Part shown: positions 1-8,131 of the stretch, piece after piece | How positions within the stretch are numbered: the stretch's first letter is position 1 | How the letters are laid out: each line of letters opens with the position of its first letter | NCBI GenBank assembly: GCA_016716765.1 | Contig: JADJVA010000001.1 | Span: forward strand, 62,001-126,000 | Origin: Bdellovibrionales bacterium | Lineage (GTDB): Bacteria > Bdellovibrionota > Bdellovibrionia > Bdellovibrionales > UBA1609 | Length of the DNA stretch: 64,000 nt | Reading direction: 5' to 3' | The notes under the pieces: model-generated | Seen by the model: the letters and a program-made list of their open reading frames with translations, nothing else | Told to the model about the DNA's origin: nothing | Databases searched by the model: none | Program-made: the position numbers and the translations under genes

Positions 1-1206
1 CTTCGCCGAGGCCATGGTTGTTGGGCGCCCTTTCGGCCGTACAACAGAGCCTTTCCTCTCCACAGGCTGATGAACGGGGTAGGACCCACCCTCGTTTTGA
101 ATATTTATTGCAGCATTGATGTCCCTATCGTGATGAGCATGACATGACTCACATGTCCATTCCCGATCGGAAAGTGTGAGTTCGCTGTTCACGAACCCGC
201 ACTGATGGCACATCTTAGAACTTGGAAACCAAGTCGATATAAAATGCAAATGTTTGTCGTATTGGACAGCATACACCTTCATTATCTCAACAAGTCTTCC
301 CCATGACTGAAACGCAATTGACTTTGCCAGTCTTCGGTTTTTCATCATGCCCTTCACATTGAGTGTCTCCATCGCTACCACTTGGTTCTTGCGGTAGATA
401 TTGAGAGCCAATTTGTGAAGATAGTCCTCCCTTTGGAACCTTATTCTTTCGTGCAACTTTGCAAGTCGAAATCTTGTTTTTTCGTAGTTATTGGATCGAT
501 CTTCGCGCTTTTCTGATTTCTGCATATCTCGTTGGCGCTGCATCTTCTTTTGAAGCCTGCGCTTTCTGCTCTCGAGCGTTTCCAATGTCTTTGGAACCTG
601 GATCTTCTCGCCATCACTCAGAACAATCTGCTTGATGTTCAGATCCACACCAACGATCCCATCATGGGTTGAAAGAATTTTCTCCTTCGTATTGAATTTT
701 GTGACGATGCTGACGAAGTATCGTCCACTTGCAGTTTTAGAGATGGTGGCGGCACCGAACTTTGCACCGTCTGGAAATTCTCTATGCATTTTCATCGGTA
801 TCCAAGTCTTGTATTTTGGAATAAATACGCAAGTTTGTCCCGACACTGATTTGATTTTTGGTTGTGGGAGTGAAAAACTTTGCGCAGCCAACTTCTTTTT
901 GAGTCTTGGCTTTTTACCGCGTCCTGCAAACAGATTCTGATAGGCGACATCGAGATCGTGAGTTGCAACTTGCAAGGATTGACTTGGCACGTCACTCAGC
1001 CAGTCAATGGCTTCTTTCCAGATGAGGAGATGTTCTTGCATCTCTGTGCGAGAGAGTTTCTGTATCCCATCCGCGTACAGCTCCTCGTTTATCTTTAGAA
1101 ATTGGTTGTACACAAAGCGAACCGAGCCAAATATCTTCCCTAGATGCCGTTTCTGCACCGGTGAGGGAAAAATTTCGAATTTGTAGCGTCTTGTGAGTGG
1201 ATTCAT
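1..1206 (-). CDS. tnpB: TnpB, RNA-guided nuclease of an IS605-type element (3' end off the window)
   Basis: Reading the minus strand from ATG at 1206 gives about 402 codons with no stop before the window edge, so the C-terminus is missing. TnpB proteins are RuvC-like, omega-RNA-guided DNA nucleases, ancestors of Cas12. All three RuvC motifs are visible: GVDLNIKQIVLSDG (first Asp), VAMETLNVKGM (Glu) and DRDINAAINI (last Asp). The last follows a four-cysteine zinc finger, CHQCG then CESC. A lysine/arginine-rich helical stretch lies between the first and second motifs, as usual. The gene diverges from tnpA with 28 bp between the start codons, the IS605 arrangement. The catalytic residues look intact, so it may encode a working nuclease even though the adjacent TnpA is broken. 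The family call is secure. Confidence 0.93.
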   Translation of the reverse strand, partial: MNPLTRRYKFEIFPSPVQKRHLGKIFGSVRFVYNQFLKINEELYADGIQKLSRTEMQEHLLIWKEAIDWLSDVPSQSLQVATHDLDVAYQNLFAGRGKKPRLKKKLAAQSFSLPQPKIKSVSGQTCVFIPKYKTWIPMKMHREFPDGAKFGAATISKTASGRYFVSIVTKFNTKEKILSTHDGIVGVDLNIKQIVLSDGEKIQVPKTLETLESRKRRLQKKMQRQRDMQKSEKREDRSNNYEKTRFRLAKLHERIRFQREDYLHKLALNIYRKNQVVAMETLNVKGMMKNRRLAKSIAFQSWGRLVEIMKVYAVQYDKHLHFISTWFPSSKMCHQCGFVNSELTLSDREWTCESCHAHHDRDINAAINIQNEGGSYPVHQPVERKGSVVRPKGRPTTMASAK

Positions 1207-1234
1207 TTCCTTGTTTGCTTTATTATTTAGTGTT

Positions 1235-1668
1235 ATGAAAAGTCAAATCAAAGAAAAAACGAAATTACGTGGACATTTTCACGCCGTTTACAGTCTCAAC
1301 TATCACTTAGTGTTAGTAACCAAATATCGAAAAAGATGTCTCAAGCCGGAGCAATTAGAGTTTCTAAAGCAAGAGTTCAGCAGACTTTTTGTGAATGGGA
1401 CTGCAGACTCCTCGAGTTTGGCGGCAAAGGAGACCACGTTCATCTTCTCTTTGAAGCACACCCGGCGATGAATCTTTCAAAGCTCATCAACAACCTAAAA
1501 ACCGTAACGAGCAGACTTATTAGGAAGAAGTTTCCAGCACACCTGAAGAAATATTATTCGAAACCTGTTTTCTGGACTCGAGCCTATTGTCTCATTTCGA
1601 CGGGCGGAGCGACACTTGAGGTCATAAAAAAATATGTAGAAAATCAGGAAAATGAAAAATCATCCTGA
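1235..1668 (+). pseudogene. tnpA: IS200/IS605 TnpA (Y1 HUH transposase), frameshifted
   Basis: TnpA is the single-tyrosine HUH transposase that moves IS200/IS605 elements as single-stranded circles. The N-terminal half, from ATG at 1235, contains HAVYSLNYHLVLVTKYR and stays in one frame until about 1395. The rest, including the HUH motif (DHVHLLF) and the catalytic-tyrosine helix (IKKYVENQ), lies in the -1 frame and ends at 1668. The break falls near GTGAATGGGAC, where one extra T would restore a normal protein of roughly 145 residues. A one-base deletion is the simplest reading. Programmed frameshifting is possible, but I see no classic slippery heptamer. If unshifted, the product lacks both catalytic motifs. 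Confidence 0.85.
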
Positions 1669-1679
1669 TTTCAAGACCT

Positions 1680-1695
1680 CCTCCATCCATGGAGG
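1680..1695 (+). repeat. Subterminal hairpin at the IS605 right end
   Basis: CCTCCAT and ATGGAGG form a 7-bp perfect stem around a 2-nt CC loop, 11 bp after the tnpA stop. IS200/IS605 transposases recognise such subterminal hairpins in single-stranded DNA, so this is probably the right-end recognition structure. Confidence 0.65.
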
Positions 1696-1706
1696 AATGT
1701 CGAGTT

Positions 1707-2189
1707 TCATTCATCTCCACCTAAATCAAAGATTTTAGATGGAGAATTCTGAAACGGGTTTGTTAAAATCCTACCCGGCAATAAATTCGCCCGACCGCGC
1801 GCCAGTTTTCGCGCCGATGAACCGCTGAGTAGAAATCGCAACGATTTATTGCCATCGATCAGTGCTTGAATCGTGTTCAGCATGCTGGGTATGCGCTGGA
1901 TCTCATCGATGAAAACGAGTCGCTTCTTTTGAGACAAAGCCTCTACCTGGCGAGTGATGAGCTCGGAGTCTTTGAGATGCTGGCGGTAGAGGCTTTCGTT
2001 CGCCAGATCGATCGTGAGATCCGGCTGAAGGGATCTAAAGAGCGTTGACTTCCCGACTTTGCGTGGACCGAGCAGCAATACGCTTTTGTGCTTTAAATGT
2101 GATGCGATCTTGTCTTCTAGAAAACGGCGTACCATATACGCGTTTTTCCAGGAATTCCGCGGTCGCACAAGCATATTTTCTAATGGCAT
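1707..2189 (-). pseudogene. Truncated AAA_14-type ATPase (DUF4143 family N-terminal part)
   Basis: The N-terminal 140 or so residues match P-loop ATPases that usually carry a C-terminal DUF4143 domain and run to about 370-400 residues. Walker A is GPRKVGKST and Walker B is RLVFIDEIQRIP; the sensor region LLSGSSARKLARGRANLLPGR follows. Just after that arginine, similarity to the family stops and an unrelated tail of about 20 residues ends at 1707, beside the IS605 right end. The ATPase lid and whole C-terminal domain are therefore missing. A more family-like start is the ATG at 2135 (MVRRFLEDKI). Loss of the 3' half by IS-associated deletion is inferred from the position. Confidence 0.75.
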
Positions 2190-2229
2190 TCATAATAGAC
2201 CCCATTTTGGATCAAAAGAGCTGACGCCG

Positions 2230-3939
2230 TTACATCATCTCGGGGGCTTCAATATTTAAAATTTTAAGCCCAGAAGTTAAAACTCTGTGAACGGCAAAGA
2301 CGAGAGCCACTCGTGACTGTTCAATTTGAGGCGCTTCACCCAAAACACGACAGTGATGATAGAATTGACTAAAGGCTTGGCAAAGATCCAAAAGGTAAAC
2401 GGCTAGAATGTGAGGCTTGAACTGGCGAAAGGCCCCGTGAAGGACATCTTGAAAATTCATCAACTGACGAATGAGTTCTCTTTCCCATTGAGAATCTAAA
2501 ACAATTCGCATCTCACGGGGGACTTCATGTCCGTATTTGCGAAGCACACTCAAACAACGCACGTTCATGTATTGCACATAAGGACCGCTGTCTCCCTCAA
2601 AACTCAAAACTCGAGCCAAATCAAATTCTACGTTTTTCACTCGATCATTGGCCAGATCATTAAAGATCACGGCTCCCACCCCAACTTGACGGGCCACTAG
2701 TTCTTTCTCGGCACCGCTTAAATCTGGATTCTTTTGCTCAACCAAGTCTCTCATCATTTCGACGGCTTTGCTGAGGACTTCCTCTAGGAGAACAACATTT
2801 CCCTTTCGAGTCGACATTCGGCCCTCTTTAAAATGATAAAGACCAAAAGCGATATGATGACAATCCTTGGCCCACTCAAACCCCATTTTTTTCAGGACAT
2901 GAAATACCTGCTTAAAATGAAGAGTTTGTTCTTCACCGACCACATAAAGATTGAGGTCGGCCTTCAATTCCTCTCGTCTGTATATCGCACTCGCAATGTC
3001 CCGAGTTGCGTAAAGAGAAGCTCCATCAGATTTTCGAATCAAACACGGCGGAAGGTTTTCATTTTCAAGGCGAACCACCATGGCTCCCTGGCTCTCCTCC
3101 AAAAGACCTGCTTTTTCTATGAGAGCTTCCGTAGGTTTCAGCTTATCGTTATAAAACGACTCTCCTCGCACCAAATCATGCTGAACTCCCAAAAGGGCCC
3201 AGAGCCTTTTGTATTCCACCATAGAGACATCAACAAATTTTTTCCAAATTGCCGCTACCTGAGGATCCCCTTCCTCAAGTCTCTTAAATACGAGCGAACC
3301 CTGCACGTTCAAATTCTCATCCTGTTCAGCTTGCTCATGAAAACGAACGTAGATTTGAAAAAGAGATTCAAAAGGTTTTGCGTCAAAATCGTATTCATGT
3401 CCCCAATTCATGTAGGCCCAAGCCAATTTTCCAAACTGAACACCCCAATCTCCAAGATGGTTCAAGCCAATGACATTGTACCCCTGAGATTTGGCCAAAT
3501 TCGCGATGGCCTGACCAATCACTGTCGCCCGCAAATGTCCAACGCTCATTGGCTTTGCAACATTTGGCGAGGAAAAATCAATCACGACATTTTTCCCTCT
3601 TCCCTCCTCGCTATATCCTAGAGCATCACCTTGCTCATGAACTGACTTCAGCAAGGCCTCCTGAAAAGATCGAGGGTTGAGGTGAATATTTACAAAACCA
3701 CTCAATGGCACAACATTTTCGATGAGAGGATTTTGACGCGCCTTAATCTGAAGCGCTATCTCCTGGGCAATCAGGAATGGTGCCTTTTTGAGTTCTTTGG
3801 CCATAAAAAAAACAGGAAGGGCCAGATGTCCATGATCCAATCCCTTTGGAACCTCTAGAAGGGACATTACTTCCCGTTCCGGAAGATGAATGATGGCTGA
3901 GAGGTCGGTAACAATTTTTTGCTTTAAATCTGTCAACAT
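2230..3939 (-). CDS. argS: Arginyl-tRNA synthetase
   Basis: This cytoplasmic class I aminoacyl-tRNA synthetase charges tRNA-Arg with arginine using ATP. The product is 569 residues, normal for ArgS. An N-terminal Add-1-like domain covers about residues 1-100. The HIGH-type signature follows in FSSPNVAKPMSVGHLRATVIG, then GLNHLGDWGVQFGKL, both typical of ArgS. The KMSKS-like loop reads GRMSTRKGN. The C-terminal helical anticodon-binding (DALR) domain contains YVQYMNVR and a terminal GLKILNIEAPEMM, the usual end. The gene stands alone on the minus strand, diverging from an HU gene; no terminator is obvious downstream. Identification is secure. Confidence 0.97.
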   Translation of the reverse strand: MLTDLKQKIVTDLSAIIHLPEREVMSLLEVPKGLDHGHLALPVFFMAKELKKAPFLIAQEIALQIKARQNPLIENVVPLSGFVNIHLNPRSFQEALLKSVHEQGDALGYSEEGRGKNVVIDFSSPNVAKPMSVGHLRATVIGQAIANLAKSQGYNVIGLNHLGDWGVQFGKLAWAYMNWGHEYDFDAKPFESLFQIYVRFHEQAEQDENLNVQGSLVFKRLEEGDPQVAAIWKKFVDVSMVEYKRLWALLGVQHDLVRGESFYNDKLKPTEALIEKAGLLEESQGAMVVRLENENLPPCLIRKSDGASLYATRDIASAIYRREELKADLNLYVVGEEQTLHFKQVFHVLKKMGFEWAKDCHHIAFGLYHFKEGRMSTRKGNVVLLEEVLSKAVEMMRDLVEQKNPDLSGAEKELVARQVGVGAVIFNDLANDRVKNVEFDLARVLSFEGDSGPYVQYMNVRCLSVLRKYGHEVPREMRIVLDSQWERELIRQLMNFQDVLHGAFRQFKPHILAVYLLDLCQAFSQFYHHCRVLGEAPQIEQSRVALVFAVHRVLTSGLKILNIEAPEMM

Positions 3940-4005
3940 ATTTTTGAAACTACCAGTTAATTCATCTCTTTTAAATGATTTTCACCAGCCATAGCTTAGA
4001 TTTTC

Positions 4006-4034
4006 TTGACCGATCGATTACACCGCCTTAGTTT
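4006..4034 (+). promoter_or_regulatory. Possible sigma-70 promoter of the HU gene
   Basis: TTGACC at 4006-4011 and TAGTTT at 4029-4034 are separated by 17 bp. The -35 box matches consensus well, the -10 box only weakly. It would give a leader of about 45 nt before the GTG at 4086. Confidence 0.35.
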
Positions 4035-4085
4035 GGCCATCCTCAAAAAAATCGCACCTAATTCCCAATGACGGGAGGACACTTA

Positions 4086-4388
4086 GTGAACAAAGCCGAA
4101 TTGATTGACCAGTTAGCTCAAAAGAACCAAATCAGCAAGACTCAATCTGAGGAATTTTTAAATTCTATCTTAGAAATTGTTCAAAAATCAGTATGCAGTG
4201 GGCAGGAAGTCAAGTTGGTCGGCTTTGGCACCTTCGATCGAGCCTTAAGAAAATCTCGGAATGGCCGCAACCCCAAAACTGGCTCTCTCATGACGATTCC
4301 AGCAAGTTGCGTGCCTCGCTTCCGACCAGGCAAGGATTTTAAGGAAAGCACAATCAACGGTTGGCGTAAGAAATCCGGTCAGCTCTAA
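4086..4388 (+). CDS. HU/IHF-family DNA-binding protein
   Basis: HU-type proteins bind and bend DNA as dimers and help compact the nucleoid. From the GTG at 4086 the protein is 100 residues and begins (V)NKAELIDQLAQ, the standard HU N-terminus. The core VKLVGFGTFDRALRKSRNGRNPKTG is the conserved dimer/arm region, and the arm reads RNPKTGSLMTIPASCVPRFRPGKDFK. An in-frame ATG lies six codons upstream at 4068. GTG is preferred because GGAGG sits 7 nt before it and because it gives the canonical N-terminus. The C-terminal tail is about 10 residues longer than minimal HU. It is monocistronic, between divergent argS and the convergent GYF gene. Confidence 0.93.
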   Translation: MNKAELIDQLAQKNQISKTQSEEFLNSILEIVQKSVCSGQEVKLVGFGTFDRALRKSRNGRNPKTGSLMTIPASCVPRFRPGKDFKESTINGWRKKSGQL

Positions 4389-4422
4389 AATATGAGAAGA
4401 GAACAAGTCCTAAATTTCTAGC

Positions 4423-6303
4423 TTATTGTCTCCACAAAGTAAGGTCCTTGACCCGGCGGGAAAATTTAGACAGTTCGACCACAAGCTCCTGCAAAGCCGC
4501 AAGTTCAGGTGCCCCTTGAGAATTTATCTCTTTATGAACCTTGGTCGTAATCGTTCGAAGCTCGTCAAAGTCACGTCTCAGATCAAGCCATTCCTGGGCA
4601 TGGACATATTTGTGAGCGGAAGTCCCATTGATGTCCATTTCAGAAATAAAGGCAGCCCTCACTTTTGCTGACCAAGTCTTGTAGTAAACATTCCACTCCC
4701 GTTTGCGATGAAAAACCAAACTCCGAGCTTGGAGTTCCACGTCCCTGCTCAAAGCTAAAATTTTCTCAGTAACTTGAAAGAGACGCTTTTTTTCACGCTG
4801 ATGACGCCAAGAAAATTTCTTTCGTTGAGCTTGCAATGCGATCTGAAACTGACTGTCCTTGCTTCCGATAAACACAGTTGTTGTTGCTGTGACATTCTCA
4901 ATCTTCGCTGAGATCCGATAACTTCCATCCCCCAACCCCAAGCTACCGAAAGACAAGGATCTCTCTTCACCCGGCTTGGCCTTGAGTTCCCATTTTCTCA
5001 AATAACTTGCGCGCGACAAAATCTCTCCGGGTCTTCCGTAAACTGTCACCGAAAGCGGGAAATGATGACTTCCATCCGTCACATAGACCAATCGAGCCTG
5101 CGCCTTATCCTTCCAGTCTGCGGTTTGAATTTTTAAATAAGAAGGATTTTGTTTTGGATATTCTTTGGGTTTTGGTGGGCTGGGAGGAGTCGCCACGATT
5201 GAGGTTTTTGAGATATCCTCTTTCTTCATCTTCTCGGCAGTACCCAAACTTTCATCGGTTCCACTCTTATTATTGTTACTTTCTTCAGTCCCAGATTTTT
5301 CCTGTTCGCTCCTCTGTCCTATCTGCTCCTTTTCTCTGCGCTGAGATTCACGTTGATCCGTTTCTTTCTGTTTCTTTAGAGCCTCCAATTCGGCGCGCCT
5401 AGGTATCGATGAATAAACCAGCCAGAATCCTGTGCCAAGAAAAGTGAGCGCCATAAATGTCAGAAATACTCTTACAGACAAACTGGGAATCAATCCAAGA
5501 ACTGCCGTCTTTACCTCATCCGAACGACCTTCCTTTTTAACAAACACAGGTACTTCATTCTTTATCACAGGAGCTGGAATTCGCACCGCGGCCTTGGCTT
5601 GGCGCTCTTTGAGAAATTCCTCACGCTCCTGAGAGGTCGACGCCCCAGGTAAGCTAGATGTCTGACTCAATTCACGAAATTCTGTCAAAGTTGCTGAATC
5701 ATCAAGAACTTCAGATTTTTGCGCATCAGTTTGCGCTTCAAGTGGAATATCCAGTTGGGTGGCTTCGGGATCAAAGCTCTCTTTCTTGCCACTTTTTGGT
5801 TTTTTTGCCTTGAGAACATTTTTGAGAAGGTCCTCAGCTTGAACGTCTGCTGATTCTGGCCGAACTTGGACCCCAGAAAAAGCCTTTTTTGCTTTGGTCC
5901 GAACCTCTTCGTATTCTGGATTAAACTCTCTCGTATGAGAAATTTTGGACCACTTTTCTCTTCCCTCTTTCCAAACATAGTCTACAAAATCAAGATCTCC
6001 CACTTTGATCTTGTCACGAATTTCATCGGTAGAATAGGGTCCAGACTGCAAATATCCAGCTCCAGCGTCTCGAGGCTTTTTTCTCAATACTATCCACTGC
6101 GGCACAACATCAGGACCTTCAATGGTTTCGCGAAAAATATCCTGCAAAAATTCCAATTCGCGCGCTGGAATCCATCGCTCCGATCCATCTCTGAAGATGA
6201 GATCCAGAGGACCCAGATGCCCCTCCTTTGCGGCAAGCACAATTTCATTTTCACCCAAAGGTCCTCGAGGTTTCCCCTCATCCACAAAATACCATTTGGC
6301 CAT
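4423..6303 (-). CDS. Two-GYF-domain single-pass membrane protein, function unknown
   Basis: The 626-residue product has two N-terminal GYF_2-type modules. The first, residues 3-55, begins KWYFVDEGKPRGPLGENEI; the second, about 70-120, contains SGPYSTDEIRDKIKVGDL. GYF modules bind proline-rich peptides. A charged linker follows, then one membrane segment near residues 277-299 (FLTFMALTFLGTGFWLVYSSIP), an E/K/Q-rich stretch likely to be coiled coil, a beta-rich region and a helical C-terminus rich in Arg and Trp. The N-terminus should be cytoplasmic and the C-terminus periplasmic. ATG at 6303 is chosen: it overlaps the ChaN-like stop as TGATG and has a GGGGGAG ribosome site, so the two genes are translationally coupled. 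Specific function is unknown. Confidence 0.82.
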   Translation of the reverse strand: MAKWYFVDEGKPRGPLGENEIVLAAKEGHLGPLDLIFRDGSERWIPARELEFLQDIFRETIEGPDVVPQWIVLRKKPRDAGAGYLQSGPYSTDEIRDKIKVGDLDFVDYVWKEGREKWSKISHTREFNPEYEEVRTKAKKAFSGVQVRPESADVQAEDLLKNVLKAKKPKSGKKESFDPEATQLDIPLEAQTDAQKSEVLDDSATLTEFRELSQTSSLPGASTSQEREEFLKERQAKAAVRIPAPVIKNEVPVFVKKEGRSDEVKTAVLGLIPSLSVRVFLTFMALTFLGTGFWLVYSSIPRRAELEALKKQKETDQRESQRREKEQIGQRSEQEKSGTEESNNNKSGTDESLGTAEKMKKEDISKTSIVATPPSPPKPKEYPKQNPSYLKIQTADWKDKAQARLVYVTDGSHHFPLSVTVYGRPGEILSRASYLRKWELKAKPGEERSLSFGSLGLGDGSYRISAKIENVTATTTVFIGSKDSQFQIALQAQRKKFSWRHQREKKRLFQVTEKILALSRDVELQARSLVFHRKREWNVYYKTWSAKVRAAFISEMDINGTSAHKYVHAQEWLDLRRDFDELRTITTKVHKEINSQGAPELAALQELVVELSKFSRRVKDLTLWRQ

Positions 6304-7925
6304 CACCCGCTCCCCCCGATCAAATATTTCTGGGATTCTGAACCATGTGACTCAAGCCTTCTGATTGTCTGAAAGTAGATCTCCGAAAAATCGTCCGAAA
6401 AAACATCCTGGGAGATCAAATTGATCAGACTCTTTCGCGGTAAGCGACCTAGCTTAAATGCGGTGAACATTCTCTCACCCATCATATTCCCCAAAATCCT
6501 TGAAGCATCCAAGTATTGGCTCTTTCTCGAAGGTTTATAGCGGCGAGATCTCTTGCGACCACTGTGAATTTGAATAATTTCGCTCATGCGCTGATCAAGA
6601 ACAACGAGGAGGACATCCCGGCCACGACCCTTCGGATCACCCGCTTCCAGTTCCTGGCGAAGAGATCGCAGGGATTCACTCATTCGGTGAGAGTTTATCA
6701 GTTTACTCACAAAAAAACTGACTGATTCAACCCAAATCGAGGCAATAAAATCTTTGGGCATATCCCAAACAGTACGTGATCTTCCGCTCAATTTGGCTTG
6801 AATGTATTGTCCGGCCAATCCCGCAGCGTGGTTGATCGTGGGACGCGATAGATAAAACATTCCACCTTGAGGAACAAAGAAACTCCGATCACGATCAATT
6901 AAATGCGCAAGGATTCTCATCTCGTAATCGCTCAGTAATTTCTGGAAGATCTGATGAAGAGACCTATCTTCACTGCCGTAGACTGCAATATCCTGGGCTT
7001 TGAGCCTGACTCCTAAATCATCTCCTGCCAATCGAATCAGAGAGGCCACATGATCAGTGTAGTCGATTCCGCCCTCTTCCTCTAAATCACGATCATAGGT
7101 CTGCTCAAGATACATAAGGTAACTTTGCCACTTGACCCATGGAGGAGCCGTCAAGAGACAATATCGATCTTTCGCTCCACGCAAAACAATATGACGGCTG
7201 ACCGCCCCCTCTTTTGCTTGCCTAAAATATAATTTTTCTGAATTAAGGAAGACTCGAAGAATCTTTTCTTTGACCAAAGCTCTTTCTTTCTTTAGAGCTT
7301 TTGGCAAATGTTTTTCCGCCAAATGCAAATCCCCAAAAATGACATAGACAATGTGATTCGGGTGAGCTCTCCGAGTCGCAGCCAAAACTTTGGCAGCATG
7401 AATATCTCTCTTTTGTAGATTAGATTCTGACCGAGTTCTAAAATAGCGATTCAGCGCTACAACTCGATATTTTCTTTCCCGTGCAAGTTCAAAAAGCGGC
7501 CGATAGTGCTCCCATGGAAACCCCCAACGAGCTGACCATTGGATTGCTTCCAAAAACTGTTCTTCCTTCATTTTCTCAGATGAGATATAGGCATCCACTG
7601 CCGCTTGATGTCGGGACTCGAAGCACTCGACCGCCAATATGACAGAATCATTGTTTGGAAAATCTCTCAACAGTCGCAGGTGACTCTTCTGCGACTGGCC
7701 GAAGGCATGAAAATCTCCTCCAAGAATAAGATTCGCCTCTACTAATTTGCCCTGAAATTGCTGTTGAGAAACCTCTCGCCATCTGCCATTGAACTCATTT
7801 TTATATTCCTGTGCATAATGAAGAATATCCTCCGATTCGCCTCCCAAGCGCAACTTTACCTGCTTCTTCAGCTGCTGAAGGAGCCTCTTTCGCGTTCGGA
7901 GCCAATGAAGACTATCAATTCCCAT
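6303..7925 (-). CDS. ChaN-like haem-binding-uptake (Tiki superfamily) domain protein
   Basis: The 540-residue protein carries a ChaN/DUF399-type domain at about residues 60-240. Family hallmarks are LILGGDFHAFGQSQ (residues 67-78), LAVECFESRHQAAVDAY (the E-x-F element), WGFPWEHYRPLFELARERKYRVVALN and IVYVIFGDLHLAEKHLP. ChaN of Campylobacter is a haem-binding lipoprotein, and Tiki-type relatives are metalloproteases. This protein has no signal peptide or lipobox, so it is probably cytoplasmic, and it is about twice the usual domain length. The C-terminal 300 residues (helical, RKRSRRYKPSRKSQ near 470) match nothing I recognise. It is the first gene of a coupled pair with the GYF protein. Confidence 0.75.
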   Translation of the reverse strand: MGIDSLHWLRTRKRLLQQLKKQVKLRLGGESEDILHYAQEYKNEFNGRWREVSQQQFQGKLVEANLILGGDFHAFGQSQKSHLRLLRDFPNNDSVILAVECFESRHQAAVDAYISSEKMKEEQFLEAIQWSARWGFPWEHYRPLFELARERKYRVVALNRYFRTRSESNLQKRDIHAAKVLAATRRAHPNHIVYVIFGDLHLAEKHLPKALKKERALVKEKILRVFLNSEKLYFRQAKEGAVSRHIVLRGAKDRYCLLTAPPWVKWQSYLMYLEQTYDRDLEEEGGIDYTDHVASLIRLAGDDLGVRLKAQDIAVYGSEDRSLHQIFQKLLSDYEMRILAHLIDRDRSFFVPQGGMFYLSRPTINHAAGLAGQYIQAKLSGRSRTVWDMPKDFIASIWVESVSFFVSKLINSHRMSESLRSLRQELEAGDPKGRGRDVLLVVLDQRMSEIIQIHSGRKRSRRYKPSRKSQYLDASRILGNMMGERMFTAFKLGRLPRKSLINLISQDVFSDDFSEIYFQTIRRLESHGSESQKYLIGGSG

Positions 7926-8060
7926 TCTCCCTCATTCCTGTCTCAAATCAGCAAAAATCCCTCAGTAAATCCAAAGATAAACCCTGTTTCCAGTCACCTA
8001 CACCCACTCCACACCCTACTTTGGCAAATACAGTTTTTGAATGCAAGAAGACAGAATAGT

Positions 8061-8089
8061 TTGCGAGGGAAAAGATTTTCGGGTTAAAT
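8061..8089 (+). promoter_or_regulatory. Possible sigma-70 promoter of the VKOR-DsbA gene
   Basis: TTGCGA (8061-8066), a 17-bp spacer and TTAAAT (8084-8089) lie about 43 bp before the ATG at 8132. The motifs are moderate matches, but spacing and position are right. Confidence 0.35.
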
Positions 8090-8131
8090 AAGCCCTCAAC
8101 AACCCGCCATGGTACCACCCGGAGGCCCAAG

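Larger units (their letters stand above)
1..1705. mobile_element. IS605-like insertion sequence, left part outside the window
   Basis: Divergent tnpB and tnpA followed by a subterminal imperfect palindrome make up an IS605-type element. The right end is placed approximately, just past the hairpin at 1680-1695, because these elements have no inverted repeats or target duplication to mark the border. The left end is off the window. The truncated ATPase gene begins immediately beyond it. Confidence 0.75.

Noticed and set aside
2833..3621. 262-residue plus-strand ORF inside argS
   Set aside because: It is fully antisense to a well-conserved ArgS and shows no signal, motif or ribosome site.
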